NCBI GenBank assembly: GCA_913776255.1
Contig: CAJYLV010000022.1
Coordinates: 1 to 64,000, forward strand
Direction of reading: 5' to 3'
Source of the DNA: an uncultured Sphingomonas sp.
GTDB lineage: Bacteria; Pseudomonadota; Alphaproteobacteria; Sphingomonadales; Sphingomonadaceae
Length of the DNA: 64,000 nucleotides
The translations under genes and the position numbers were made by a program. Within the stretch, counting starts at the first letter, position 1. Every line of letters begins with the position of its first letter. Below are positions 42,415-52,132 of the stretch, piece by piece. A model generated the notes under the pieces. The model did not search any database. It saw nothing but the letters and a program-made list of their open reading frames with translations, and was not told the DNA's origin.

Positions 42415-42521
42415 CGTCATCCCGAACCCGATCCGCGATCTCTCTTCTTCACCCAACCGCAAGGGAAGAAGCGGACTCCGGAACAATACTTTCCTGAGCC
42501 TGTCGAAGGGTCCGGGGCGAC
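42415..42521. repeat. Inverted-repeat element family D, copy 3 (interrupted)
   Basis: CGTCATCCCGAACCCGATCCGCGAT...AGAAGCGGACTCCGGAAC then TTTCCTGAGCCTGTCGAAGGG then TCCGGGGCGAC. Confidence 0.65.
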
Positions 42522-42581
42522 AATGAAAGTTGGTGCAAAACAGTAACTAGAGTGTGATGACGTAAAATTGAATATACGGTC

Positions 42582-42658
42582 CGTCATTGCGAGCGTAGCG
42601 AAGCAATCTAGGGCGTCATGGTCCGGCCCTGGATTGCTTCGCTACGCTCGCAATGACG
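42582..42658. repeat. Inverted-repeat element family A, copy 5
   Basis: CGTCATTGCGAGCGTAGCGAAGCAATCTAGGGCGTCATGGTCCGGCCCTGGATTGCTTCGCTACGCTCGCAATGACG. Confidence 0.92.
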
Positions 42659-42701
42659 GATCAAATTGACATCATTATGCTCTAAAACGCAAGGGCGGAC
42701 G

Positions 42702-43550
42702 ATGGACGATCTGTACGTACTGCGGCTGTCGTGCCGCAACCGGCCGGGACTGGTGGCGCGCGTCGCCACCTTCCTCGCCGAGCGCGGCGGCGACATCGTG
42801 GATGCGCAGCAATTCGACGACCGGCTGAACGAGCGCTTCTTCATGCGCGTCGTGTTCGCGCTGCCCGGCGCCGACGTGGCGGCGCTGCGCGACGCCTTCG
42901 CGCCGGTCGCGAGCGCGATCGGCGCCGACTGGACGCTCCACCCGAAGGCGCGGCTGCCGCGCGTGCTGTTGATGGTGTCGAAGTTCGACCATTGCCTCGG
43001 CGACCTGCTCTATCGCCAGCAAATCGGCGAGCTGCCGATGGCGGTGGTCGGCGTGGTCGGCAACCATCCGCGCGACGCGCTGACCGTCGATGTCGGCGCG
43101 GTGCCGTTCCACCATCTGCCGGTCACGCGCGACACCAAGCCCGCGCAGGAGGCGGCGGTGCGCGAACTGGTCGAGCAGACGGACGCGGAGCTGGTGGTGC
43201 TCGCGCGCTACATGCAGGTGCTGTCCGACGAGATGGCGGCGTGGCTGACGGGGCGCTGCATCAACATCCACCACAGCTTCCTGCCCGGCTTCAAGGGCGC
43301 GAAACCCTATCATCAGGCGCACGAGCGCGGAGTGAAGATGATCGGCGCGACCGCGCATTACGTCACCGCCGATCTCGACGAGGGGCCGATCATCGTGCAG
43401 GACGTCGAGCCGATCGGCCATGCCGACACGCCCGACGATCTGGTCCGCAAGGGCCGCGACATCGAACGCCGCGTGCTCGCCGAGGCGGTGCGGCTGCACC
43501 TCGATGGGCGGGTGCTGCTGAACGGCGGGCGCACGGTGGTTTTTCGCTAG
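42702..43550 (+). CDS. purU: Formyltetrahydrofolate deformylase
   Basis: N-terminal ACT domain; [64 protein letters not shown]. Confidence 0.96.
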   Translation: MDDLYVLRLSCRNRPGLVARVATFLAERGGDIVDAQQFDDRLNERFFMRVVFALPGADVAALRDAFAPVASAIGADWTLHPKARLPRVLLMVSKFDHCLGDLLYRQQIGELPMAVVGVVGNHPRDALTVDVGAVPFHHLPVTRDTKPAQEAAVRELVEQTDAELVVLARYMQVLSDEMAAWLTGRCINIHHSFLPGFKGAKPYHQAHERGVKMIGATAHYVTADLDEGPIIVQDVEPIGHADTPDDLVRKGRDIERRVLAEAVRLHLDGRVLLNGGRTVVFR

Positions 43551-43574
43551 CGGCGGGGGGTGACAGCGCCGCGA

Positions 43575-43588
43575 CGTTAGCGCTATCT
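43575..43588. promoter_or_regulatory. Putative LacI-family operator CGTTAGCGCTATCT upstream of GH43
   Basis: Reverse complement AGATAGCGCTAACG matches 12 of 14 positions of TGATAnCGnTAnCA. Confidence 0.45.
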
Positions 43589-43612
43589 TGCCGCAAAATG
43601 CGGGAGAGAGCG

Positions 43613-44587
43613 ATGGGCGGGTTTCGGCGGGTGGCGTGCGCCATCGGGGCATTGGCGATGCTGGCGGGGGCGAGCGACGCGCCCGGATCGAACCCGATCA
43701 TCCGCGACAAGTTCACCGCCGATCCCGCGCCGCTGGTCGTCGGCGACCGGCTGTACCTGTATGTCGGGCACGACGAAGCGCAGCGCGACGAAATGTTCAA
43801 CATGAAGGAATGGCTGGTCTACTCGACCACCGACCTCAAACACTGGACCGATCACGGCGCGATCATGAAGGTCGCCGACTTCACATGGGCGAAGGCCGAC
43901 GCCTGGGCGTCGCAGGTCATCCAGAAGAACGGCAAATTCTATTTCTACGCCGCGGTCGAGCACGACAAGACCCACCCCGGCAAGGCGATCGCGGTGGCGG
44001 TGTCCGAGACGCCGACCGGGCCGTTCCGCGATGCCAAGGGCGCGGCGCTGATCACCAACGAGATGACGCCGAAGGGCACGCACAGCTGGGAAGACATCGA
44101 CCCAACCGTGCTGACCGACGATGACGGGACGACGTGGATCGCCTGGGGCAACCGGCAATGTTATATTGCGAAGCTCAAGCCCAACATGATCGAGATCGAC
44201 GGCCCGATCACCGAGATCACCCCGCCGCATTTCGAGGAAGGGCCGTGGCTGCACAAGCGCGGCAAGCTCTACTACCTGACCTATGCCTCGCTCGACCGCA
44301 GCAAGCATCGCGACGAGAAGATATCCTATTCCACCGCGCCGTCGATCACGGGGCCGTGGACCTATCGCGGCGAGCTGACCGGATCGGGCAAGTACAGCTT
44401 CACGATCCACCCCGGCATCGTCGAGTATAAGAAGAACTGGTATCTGTTCCTGCACAATGCGACGGTGGCGATCGGCGATCTGAACGGCGCGATCGGGCGG
44501 CGCGCGGTGACGGTCGAGCATCTCTACTACAATCCCGACGGCACGATGAAGCCGGTGGTACAGACCGAGGCCGGCGTGTCGCGCTAG
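43613..44587 (+). CDS. Glycoside hydrolase family 43 protein
   Basis: FTADPAPLVVGDRLYLYVGHDEA, WASQVIQKNGKFYFYAAVEH, DIDPTVLTDDDGTTWIAWGN; signal peptide. Confidence 0.93.
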   Translation: MGGFRRVACAIGALAMLAGASDAPGSNPIIRDKFTADPAPLVVGDRLYLYVGHDEAQRDEMFNMKEWLVYSTTDLKHWTDHGAIMKVADFTWAKADAWASQVIQKNGKFYFYAAVEHDKTHPGKAIAVAVSETPTGPFRDAKGAALITNEMTPKGTHSWEDIDPTVLTDDDGTTWIAWGNRQCYIAKLKPNMIEIDGPITEITPPHFEEGPWLHKRGKLYYLTYASLDRSKHRDEKISYSTAPSITGPWTYRGELTGSGKYSFTIHPGIVEYKKNWYLFLHNATVAIGDLNGAIGRRAVTVEHLYYNPDGTMKPVVQTEAGVSR

Positions 44588-44608
44588 GCGCGTCGTCGTC
44601 GGCAGAAA

Positions 44609-44622
44609 TGATAACGATAACA
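44609..44622. promoter_or_regulatory. Putative LacI-family operator TGATAACGATAACA upstream of esterase
   Basis: Fits TGATAnCGnTAnCA; 13 nt before the first ATG. Confidence 0.45.
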
Positions 44623-44634
44623 CAGATGGAGGGA

Positions 44635-45570
44635 ATGATGATGACGGCAAAGGCCCGGTCGCTGGCGCTGCTTGGCGCGATCGCGCTCGGCACGCTCGCG
44701 ATGCCGGCGACGGCGCAGCAGGACAAGATGACGCCGATCGCGACCCCGGCGCAGCCGGATGCGATCACGCTCGACACCGGGCCGTTGCCCGATGCGCCCA
44801 ACAAGGAAGCGTGGCACCGCCAATATGGCAGCACCTTCACGCGCAACGTGACGGTGGCGACGCTGACCCCGTTCCTCCCCGCCCCCGGCACCGCGACCGG
44901 CGCGGCGGTGGTGGTGGCGCCCGGCGGCGGGTTCCGCACATTGTCGATGGAGAATGAGGGCTGGGATGTCGCCAAGGCGCTCGCCAGGCGCGGCGTCGCC
45001 GCGTTCGTGCTCAAATACCGGCTGAACCAGACCCCCGCCGACATGCCGGGGTTCGAGAAGTCGATGGCGGAGATCTTCGGCGGCGCCGCGCCGCGCCCGC
45101 GCGTCGATCCGACCGCGATGACCGCGCGGCTCGGCCCGCAGATCGCCGATGCGCGCGCCGCCTTCGCGCTGATCCGGCGCCGCGCCGCGGAGTGGAAGGT
45201 CGACCCCGACCGGATCGGGATGATCGGCTTCTCGGCCGGCGCGATGCTGACGATGGCGACGACGCTCGCCGGGCAGGACGCCAAGCCGGCCTTCGTCGCC
45301 GACATCTACGGCCCGCTCGGCGCGGTCGACGTCCCCGCCGATGCGCCACCGCTGTTCATCGCGCTGGCGGCGGACGATCCGTTCTTCGCCAATGACGGCA
45401 TCGGGCTGGTCGACAAATGGCGCGCGGCGAAGCGGCCGGTCGAGTTCCACCTCTACGAACAGGGCGGGCACGGCTTCGGCATGTACCAGAAGCCGACGAC
45501 CAGCACCGGGTGGTTCGACTCCTACGTCCGCTGGCTGGGGATGCACGGGCTGCTGGCGAAGAAGAAGTAA
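44635..45570 (+). CDS. Secreted alpha/beta-hydrolase (xylanase/acetyl-esterase-like)
   Basis: Signal peptide; VVVAPGGGFRTLSMENEGWDVAKALARRGVAAFVLKYRL; IGMIGFSAGAMLTM; GGHGFGM. Confidence 0.88.
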   Translation: MMMTAKARSLALLGAIALGTLAMPATAQQDKMTPIATPAQPDAITLDTGPLPDAPNKEAWHRQYGSTFTRNVTVATLTPFLPAPGTATGAAVVVAPGGGFRTLSMENEGWDVAKALARRGVAAFVLKYRLNQTPADMPGFEKSMAEIFGGAAPRPRVDPTAMTARLGPQIADARAAFALIRRRAAEWKVDPDRIGMIGFSAGAMLTMATTLAGQDAKPAFVADIYGPLGAVDVPADAPPLFIALAADDPFFANDGIGLVDKWRAAKRPVEFHLYEQGGHGFGMYQKPTTSTGWFDSYVRWLGMHGLLAKKK

Positions 45571-45580
45571 GCGCGACCGC

Positions 45581-45712
45581 CGTCGCCCCTGCGCAGGCAG
45601 GGGCCTATGTCTGTATCGTCGCGCAGACGGTCCGACACAGCAGCCAGCCAACATGTGTCAGAGGTCTCGACAAACGCGACAGTCATGGGCCCCTGCCTTC
45701 GCAGGGGCGACG
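45581..45712. repeat. MITE-like family B, copy 5
   Basis: GTCGCCCCTGCGCAGGCAGGGGCCTATGTCTGTATCGTC...GACACA...TGTGTC...CATGGGCCCCTGCCTTCGCAGGGGCGAC. Confidence 0.85.
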
Positions 45713-45782
45713 GTTTCGGTGGCGAGTGGACGATGACCCGGCCGCCGGTATCGCCCCTGCCCTCGAAGGGGCGACGTGGCCG

Positions 45783-48611
45783 TCAGAAGCGGAAGCGGAC
45801 GCCGAGCGAGTAATAGCGCCCTTCCTCGCGGACATCGACCGGATAGCCGGCGTCGGCGGCGAAGTTGCGATAGTTCTGCCACGGCTGCGCGAGGATGTTG
45901 CTGACATCGGCGGTCAGCGTGATGTTCTCGAACGGCGTATAGGAGGCCGAGAAGTCGAGCCGCGAGATCGGCCGCACCGTCACGCCCGCGAATTGCGGCT
46001 CACCGGGATTGCGGCTGAAGCTGTCGACATACTCCGAGCGGCGATTGTACGACAGGCGTGCCGAGATCGGACCCTTCTCGTAGAAGCCGGTGACATTGTA
46101 CGTCCACTTCGAAATGCCGGTGATCGGCACCACCGGCGCGCTCTCACCGATCGCCGAAGGCAATTGGTTGGTGCCATCGAGATAGGTCACGTTGAGCTGC
46201 GTCCCGAAGCCGCTGAGCAGGCCGGGCAGGAAATCGAAGAAGGTCTGGAAGTTCGCTTCGGCACCCTTGATACGGCCCGCCCCTGCGTTTTCGGGTCGCG
46301 ATATCTGCACGCGGCCATAGGTTGGGTCATCCACCACGTTGGTGAGGTTGGTGATGAAGCCGAACAGATCGCGATAGAACACCGAGGCGGTGAAGGAGCC
46401 GGTCGGCGCAAAATACCATTCGAGCGTGGCGTCCCAATTGTTCGAGGTCAACGGAACGAGGTCGGGGTTGCCACCACTGCCGGTCGCCTGGAAGGCGGCG
46501 CCGGCCGCCGTATTGCGGGTGATGTTGAATGCCGGGTTCAGCTGCCCGAAATTCGGGCGGGTGCGCGTCTCGGTATAGGCGAAACGCGCCTGCAATTGCG
46601 GCGTGAATTTCAGCCGCGCGCCGAACGAAGGCAGCACGTCGACGTAATTCTGTCGGTTCACCTGCGCCACATACGAGATTACGTCGTTCGTGTTCAGGCG
46701 ACTGACGCCACGATAGGTGCCGTCGTTGTTGACGACGCGAACCCCCGCGGTGCCGTCGATCTCGACCCCGGCGACCGTGAAGTCGTAGCGCGCCATCGCA
46801 TAGGCGGCGTAGGTGCTTTCCTGCGCGCTGAACCCGCCGTCCTCACGCAGGGCGATTTCTTCCTGCCCGAAACGTGCGACGCTGTCGCGCAGGTCGACGT
46901 TGTTGGGATCGCGCGCGATCAGCTGCGGGCCGACCGAATAGGTCAGCGCGCGCAAGGCGTCGAAGTTCGAGCGGATCGCGGCGCGCGACGGCATCAACCA
47001 GTTGCGGAATTGCGCGGCGGGCTGGCGGAAGCCGTCCTCGACCTTCTCCAGCGCACCGGTCGGCAGGCTGGCCAGCGGGATGCCGAGCGCGTCGGTGGCG
47101 AGATAGCGGTCGCCCTGCTCCAGCTTCGCGTTGCGCGACACCCAGCGGACGCCGAAGTCGAGCCGCTGGATCAGCGGCAGCTCGGTATCGAGCTGCAGGT
47201 CGGCGCGCCATTGATGCCCGCCGCCGGTGGCGTGGTAGCGCTTCTGGTAGAAGCCGCGCCAGATGTAATTGTCCGGATTGAGCGCGTCGAAACCCGGGAA
47301 GCTGAACGACGCGCCGCCGTTGCGGTCGAACTCGACATCGACCTGCGGCGACGAGGCGAAGCGCGCGTCGAGGCTGTATTCGAGCTGCGAATAGGTGCTG
47401 TAGGTATAGGCGTAATCGCTGCTGATCTTCGCGCGGTCACCCTTCCACACGAAGCCGATCGCGCCCTGATAGGTGTCGGTGCGATCGTTGAAGGTCGAAC
47501 GGAACTGCTGCGGCGCGAGGCCGCCGGTCTTGGTAAGGCTGAGCACCTTGCGCGGGTCGTTCGGGTCGAGCACGACGTTGCTGAGCGTCGGGCGGGTGCC
47601 GTTCTGCCCCGGCAGCGCGAGCGTCTCCGCTTCCAGCAAGGCGGTGAAATTCTCGTTCGACTGTTCGCCGCGATACGCCTGCCACAGCCCGTCGGCATAG
47701 ACTTCGAGCCGGTCGCTCGGGCGCCATTGCAGGCTGCCGTTGACCGACGGGCGCGTGCGGGTGCCGGTCGCGAAGTAATTGCCGACCGAATTGGGGATGC
47801 GGAAATCGGTGCCGACGCCCGGCGTGGTGACGTTCAGATTGTCGGTGGCGTTGTTGACGTCGCCGATCGGCGTTCGCGTGGTCTGGTCGTTGAAACGAAC
47901 CGCGTTGCGGTAGCGGGTGCGCGTGATCGCGAAATTGACCAAGGCGCCGATCTCGCCGATGCCGGTGTCCCAGCGATCGGTGATCAGGATATTGCCGACC
48001 GGGTCGAGCTTGCCCGACTGGTCGTTGTACGCGCCGCGGATCCCGCCCGCGATCTCGAAGCCGGTGAAGTCGAACGGCCGACGCGAGCGGACGTTGACCA
48101 GCCCGGCCAGCCCCGGCTCGATCAGGTCGGCGGTGCCGGACTTATAGACCTCCAGCGCGGCGAGCGCGCCGGCCGGGAAGTCCTGCAACGCGACGCCGCG
48201 ATTCTCGGCGGTGAAGATCTCGCGGTTGTTGAAGGTGGTGCTGATATCGCCCAGCCCGCGGATCAGCACGCCGTTCGCTTCGTCGTTCGAACGGTTGACC
48301 TGCACGCCGGTGACGCGCGCCAGCGCTTCGGAGGCGTTGTTGTCGGGCAATTTGCCGATGTCCTCGGCGACGACCGCATCGAGGATCGACGCCGAATCGC
48401 GCTTGAGCGCCTGCGCCGAACGCAGGCTGGCGCGCACGCCGGTGACGACGATGTCGTCGGCGGCGGGGCCGGTGGCGGCGACGGGCGAGGTCGGCGCGAC
48501 CGCGCTCGCTTCCTGCGGCAGCGGGGCGTCCTGTGCGGCGGCGAGCCCCGGCGTCAGCGCGGTTCCGGCCAGCAATGCCGTTCGGAACAGGGTTTTCATC
48601 GTCGCCTTCAC
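45783..48611 (-). CDS. TonB-dependent receptor (Xanthomonas/Caulobacter-type)
   Basis: Signal peptide, DDIVVTGVRASLRSAQALKRDSASILDAVVAEDIGKLPDNNASEALARVTGVQVNR, C-terminal aromatic GVRFRF. Confidence 0.95.
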   Translation of the reverse strand: MKATMKTLFRTALLAGTALTPGLAAAQDAPLPQEASAVAPTSPVAATGPAADDIVVTGVRASLRSAQALKRDSASILDAVVAEDIGKLPDNNASEALARVTGVQVNRSNDEANGVLIRGLGDISTTFNNREIFTAENRGVALQDFPAGALAALEVYKSGTADLIEPGLAGLVNVRSRRPFDFTGFEIAGGIRGAYNDQSGKLDPVGNILITDRWDTGIGEIGALVNFAITRTRYRNAVRFNDQTTRTPIGDVNNATDNLNVTTPGVGTDFRIPNSVGNYFATGTRTRPSVNGSLQWRPSDRLEVYADGLWQAYRGEQSNENFTALLEAETLALPGQNGTRPTLSNVVLDPNDPRKVLSLTKTGGLAPQQFRSTFNDRTDTYQGAIGFVWKGDRAKISSDYAYTYSTYSQLEYSLDARFASSPQVDVEFDRNGGASFSFPGFDALNPDNYIWRGFYQKRYHATGGGHQWRADLQLDTELPLIQRLDFGVRWVSRNAKLEQGDRYLATDALGIPLASLPTGALEKVEDGFRQPAAQFRNWLMPSRAAIRSNFDALRALTYSVGPQLIARDPNNVDLRDSVARFGQEEIALREDGGFSAQESTYAAYAMARYDFTVAGVEIDGTAGVRVVNNDGTYRGVSRLNTNDVISYVAQVNRQNYVDVLPSFGARLKFTPQLQARFAYTETRTRPNFGQLNPAFNITRNTAAGAAFQATGSGGNPDLVPLTSNNWDATLEWYFAPTGSFTASVFYRDLFGFITNLTNVVDDPTYGRVQISRPENAGAGRIKGAEANFQTFFDFLPGLLSGFGTQLNVTYLDGTNQLPSAIGESAPVVPITGISKWTYNVTGFYEKGPISARLSYNRRSEYVDSFSRNPGEPQFAGVTVRPISRLDFSASYTPFENITLTADVSNILAQPWQNYRNFAADAGYPVDVREEGRYYSLGVRFRF

Positions 48612-48892
48612 TGCATCTCTCCCACGCTCCGCGATCCCGTTCGCGGCGTTTATTAATCAGACATAATCCGGGGAGGATTGAAGCGTCAACATCATCATGG
48701 CTTCATATCAGGTCGGCTGATCGCGGTAAGCGACAGAATTGTCACATGTTAGCTGCGGACAGTAAGGTCCCGAAGCACCGCGGCTTGTCAGACATTCGGC
48801 GCGCCGACGAGAGCGTCTCGCACGTCGCCGCGCCCGTGATCCGAGAGGACTTCCCAAGGCCGACCGACATCTGCCCGTCATCCGCCTTCTAT

Positions 48893-48974
48893 CGTCATCC
48901 CGGACTTGAACCGGGACCCCGCTTCTACCGCGGCTGCCGAAGAAGCGGGGCCCCGGATCAAGTCCGGGGCGACG
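48893..48974. repeat. Inverted-repeat element family D, copy 4
   Basis: CGTCATCCCGGACTTGAACCGGGACCCCGCTTCTACC...GAAGCGGGGCCCCGGATCAAGTCCGGGGCGAC. Confidence 0.85.
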
Positions 48975-49040
48975 AACAAGAGGGTGTTCGGCGCGAAAAC
49001 ACTCAGGACGCCTCATGGAAAGCTTCAATGTCGATCGGTT

Positions 49041-51146
49041 CTAGGACGTAATCGCTGCCTTGGCGCGGCGGCGGAAGCGGTGGAGCAGCGGCTCGGTATA
49101 GCCGTTCGGTTGCGCCCGCCCCTCGAACACCAGCGCCTGCGCCGCCTGCATCGCAAGGCTGTCCGGGCTGAGCCGCCGATAGCCGGGATCGCCGGCATTC
49201 TGCGCGTCGACCCGCGCCGCCATGCGCGTGAACGCCGCCTCGACCTGCGCGCGCGTCGCGACGCCGTGATGCAGCCAGTTGGCGAGATGCTGCGACGCGA
49301 TGCGCAGCGTCGCGCGATCCTCCATCAGCCCGACGTCGTGGATGTCGGGCACCTTCGAGCAGCCGACCCCCTGATCGATCCACCGCACGACATAGCCGAG
49401 GATGCCCTGCGCATTGTTGTCCAGCTCGTCGGCGATCGCCTGCGCGGACCAGGTCCGGTCGGCGGCGAGCGGGATCGTCAGCAACGCCTCGAGCGGCGCG
49501 ACCGGTTCCGCGGCGCGTTCGGCCTGACGGTCGGCGACGGCGACGCGGTGGTAGTGCGTCGCGTGCAGCGTCGCGGCGGTCGGCGACGGCACCCAGGCGG
49601 TGGTGGCGCCGGCCAGCGGATGCGCGATCTTCTGCGCCAGCATGTCCTGCATCCGGTCGGGCGCCGCCCACATCCCCTTGCCGATCTGCGCGCGCCCCGC
49701 GAAGCCGCACGCCAGCCCGATCTGGACGTTGCGATCCTCATAGGCGGCGATCCACGCGGCGTCCTTCATCTGCGCCTTGCGGACCATCGCGCCGGCCAGC
49801 ATCGAGGTGTGGATCTCGTCGCCGGTGCGGTCGAGGAAGCCGGTGTTGATGAAGACGATGCGGTCGCGCACGGCATGGATGCACGCGGCGAGATTGGCGC
49901 TGGTCCGGCGCTCCTCGTCCATCACCCCGATCTTGATCGTGTGGCGTGCGAGCCCGAGCAAATCCTCGACCGCGTCGAACAGCCGGTCGGTGAACGCCGC
50001 CTCGTCCGGGCCGTGCAGCTTCGGCTTGACGATGTAGATCGCGCCGGCCCGCGAATTGTGACGCGCGCCGCGGAGATCGTGGAGCGCGATCAGGCTGGTG
50101 ACGACCGCGTCGAGGATGCCTTCGGGCGCCTCGCTGCCGTCGGCGAGCCGCAGCGCGGGGGTGGTCATCAGATGCCCGACGTTGCGGACGAACAACAGGC
50201 TGCGCCCCGGCAGCGTGAAGCGCGCGCCATCGGGCGCGACATAGCCGCGATCGGGGTCGAGGCGGCGGGTGACGCGGCGGCCGTTTTTGTCGAACGACGC
50301 CTCCAGATCGCCGCGCATCAGCCCCAGCCAATTGGCATAGGCCGCCACCTTGTCGGCGGCATCGACCGCGGCGACCGAATCCTCGAGATCGCAGATCGTG
50401 GTCAGCGCCGATTCGAGAAGCACGTCGGCAAGCCCGGCGCGGTCGTCGCGCCCGATCGGGTGCGTGCGGTCGATCACGAGTTCGATGTGCAGCCCGTGAT
50501 GGCGCAGCAGCCAATTGTCGCCGGCGCGCCCGGCGAGTCCGGCCGGATCGGCGAGCGCGGGCGCGTCCCCTGCCCAGTCGCGCCAGCTGCCCTGCGCCAG
50601 CGGCACCGTCTCGTCGAGGAAGGCGCGCGCCCAGTCGATCACCTGCGCGCCGCGCACCGGATCGTAGCCCGCGCCGGCGGGCGCGCCGGGCAGCGCGTCG
50701 GTGCCGTACAACGCGTCGTACAGGCTGCCCCAGCGCGCATTGGCGGCGTTGAGCAGGAAGCGCGCGTTGAGGATCGGGACGACCAGTTGCGGCCCAGCCA
50801 CCCGCGCCACCTCGTCATCGACCGCACCCGGCGCGATCGTGAACGGCGCGGGCTCGGCGACCAGATAGCCGATCTCGCGGAGGAACGCCTGATAGGCGGC
50901 GGCGTCGTGCGGCTGCCCGGCGCGCGCACGGTGCCACGCGTCGATCTGCGCCTGCACGGCATCGCGGTGGCGCAACAAGGCGGCGTTCTCGGGCGCGAAA
51001 CGCGCGTAGAGCGCCGCCAGCCCGGACCAGAAATCGGCCGCGCGCACCCCGGTGCCGGGGAGCGCCTGCGTTTCGAGAAAGGTCGCGAGCCGGGTGGCGA
51101 CCTGCAGGCCAGCGCGGTCTTCGTACAGCTCGGTCATCGTCGACAT
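49041..51146 (-). CDS. glcB: Malate synthase G
   Basis: [93 protein letters not shown]. Confidence 0.97.
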   Translation of the reverse strand: MSTMTELYEDRAGLQVATRLATFLETQALPGTGVRAADFWSGLAALYARFAPENAALLRHRDAVQAQIDAWHRARAGQPHDAAAYQAFLREIGYLVAEPAPFTIAPGAVDDEVARVAGPQLVVPILNARFLLNAANARWGSLYDALYGTDALPGAPAGAGYDPVRGAQVIDWARAFLDETVPLAQGSWRDWAGDAPALADPAGLAGRAGDNWLLRHHGLHIELVIDRTHPIGRDDRAGLADVLLESALTTICDLEDSVAAVDAADKVAAYANWLGLMRGDLEASFDKNGRRVTRRLDPDRGYVAPDGARFTLPGRSLLFVRNVGHLMTTPALRLADGSEAPEGILDAVVTSLIALHDLRGARHNSRAGAIYIVKPKLHGPDEAAFTDRLFDAVEDLLGLARHTIKIGVMDEERRTSANLAACIHAVRDRIVFINTGFLDRTGDEIHTSMLAGAMVRKAQMKDAAWIAAYEDRNVQIGLACGFAGRAQIGKGMWAAPDRMQDMLAQKIAHPLAGATTAWVPSPTAATLHATHYHRVAVADRQAERAAEPVAPLEALLTIPLAADRTWSAQAIADELDNNAQGILGYVVRWIDQGVGCSKVPDIHDVGLMEDRATLRIASQHLANWLHHGVATRAQVEAAFTRMAARVDAQNAGDPGYRRLSPDSLAMQAAQALVFEGRAQPNGYTEPLLHRFRRRAKAAITS

Positions 51147-51229
51147 CCTCCTGACCGACAGCCTTAAACGGCTTGCGATCCTGTCGGTAGCAGGCAAAGG
51201 TTCCAAACACCTTTTCCCAGGAAGAACGA

Positions 51230-52132
51230 ATGCTCGATCCCGATTACGTGCTGTTCGCGCAGGTGGTCGCGGCGGGCAGCCTGTCGGCGGCGGCGCGGAC
51301 GCTCGGCATCTCGCCCGCGATGGCGTCGAAGCGGCTGGCGCGACTGGAGGCGCGGCTCGGCGTGCGGCTGATCCAGCGCACGACGCGGCGGCTGGCAGTG
51401 ACCGATGCCGGCGAGCGCTTCCACGCCGATGTCGTCGCGATCCTGCGCGACATCGCCGCGGCGGAGGCGCGCGTCGCCGGGGGGCGCGACGAGCCGGCCG
51501 GCGTGCTGCGCGTCTCCGCGCCGACCTCGTTCGGGCGGCTGCACATCGCGCCGCGGCTGCACGACTTTCTCCGCGCCGCGCCCGGCGTGCGGCTGGAGCT
51601 GCTGCTCGACGACGCTAATGTCGATCTGGTCGCCGCGCGGATCGACGTCGCGGTGCGCATCGCCCGCGACATCCCGCCCAGCCTCGTCGCGCACCGACTG
51701 GGCGACAGCCCCCGCCTGCTGTGCGCCGCGCCGGCCTATCTCGCCGAACATGGCACGCCGCGCACGCCGCGCGAGCTGTCCGGCCACCGCCTGCTCGCCG
51801 CCGATGGCCAGTCGCCGTGGCAGCTGGTCAACGGCCGGCGCCGCCTGGCGATCGAGGTGCAGAGCCATGTGCGGACCAATTCCAGCGAGATCGTCCGCGA
51901 ACTGGCGCTGTCCGGGGTCGGGATCGCGCTGCGCTCGCGATGGGACGTCGGCGAGGCGCTGGCGGCGGGACGGCTGGTGCCGGTGCTGCCGGACTGGGAA
52001 GGCCCGCGCGATCTGGCGATCCACGCGCTCCACCCGCGCGCGCCCACGGTGCCGGCCGCGGTGACCGCGTTCATCGCCTTCCTGCGCCGGACGCTCGATC
52101 CCGCGCCGTGGTCAGTCGCCGCAATGGCGTGA
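51230..52132 (+). CDS. LysR-family transcriptional regulator
   Basis: N-terminal w[59 protein letters not shown]. Confidence 0.94.
   Translation: MLDPDYVLFAQVVAAGSLSAAARTLGISPAMASKRLARLEARLGVRLIQRTTRRLAVTDAGERFHADVVAILRDIAAAEARVAGGRDEPAGVLRVSAPTSFGRLHIAPRLHDFLRAAPGVRLELLLDDANVDLVAARIDVAVRIARDIPPSLVAHRLGDSPRLLCAAPAYLAEHGTPRTPRELSGHRLLAADGQSPWQLVNGRRRLAIEVQSHVRTNSSEIVRELALSGVGIALRSRWDVGEALAAGRLVPVLPDWEGPRDLAIHALHPRAPTVPAAVTAFIAFLRRTLDPAPWSVAAMA

Noticed and set aside
45417-48656. 1079-aa plus-strand ORF
   Set aside because: Mirror ORF fully antisense to the TonB-dependent receptor; low-complexity Arg/Ala/Asp-rich composition typical of the complement of high-GC codon usage.
48906-51167. 753-aa plus-strand ORF
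   Set aside because: Antisense to malate synthase G, which is clearly the real gene.
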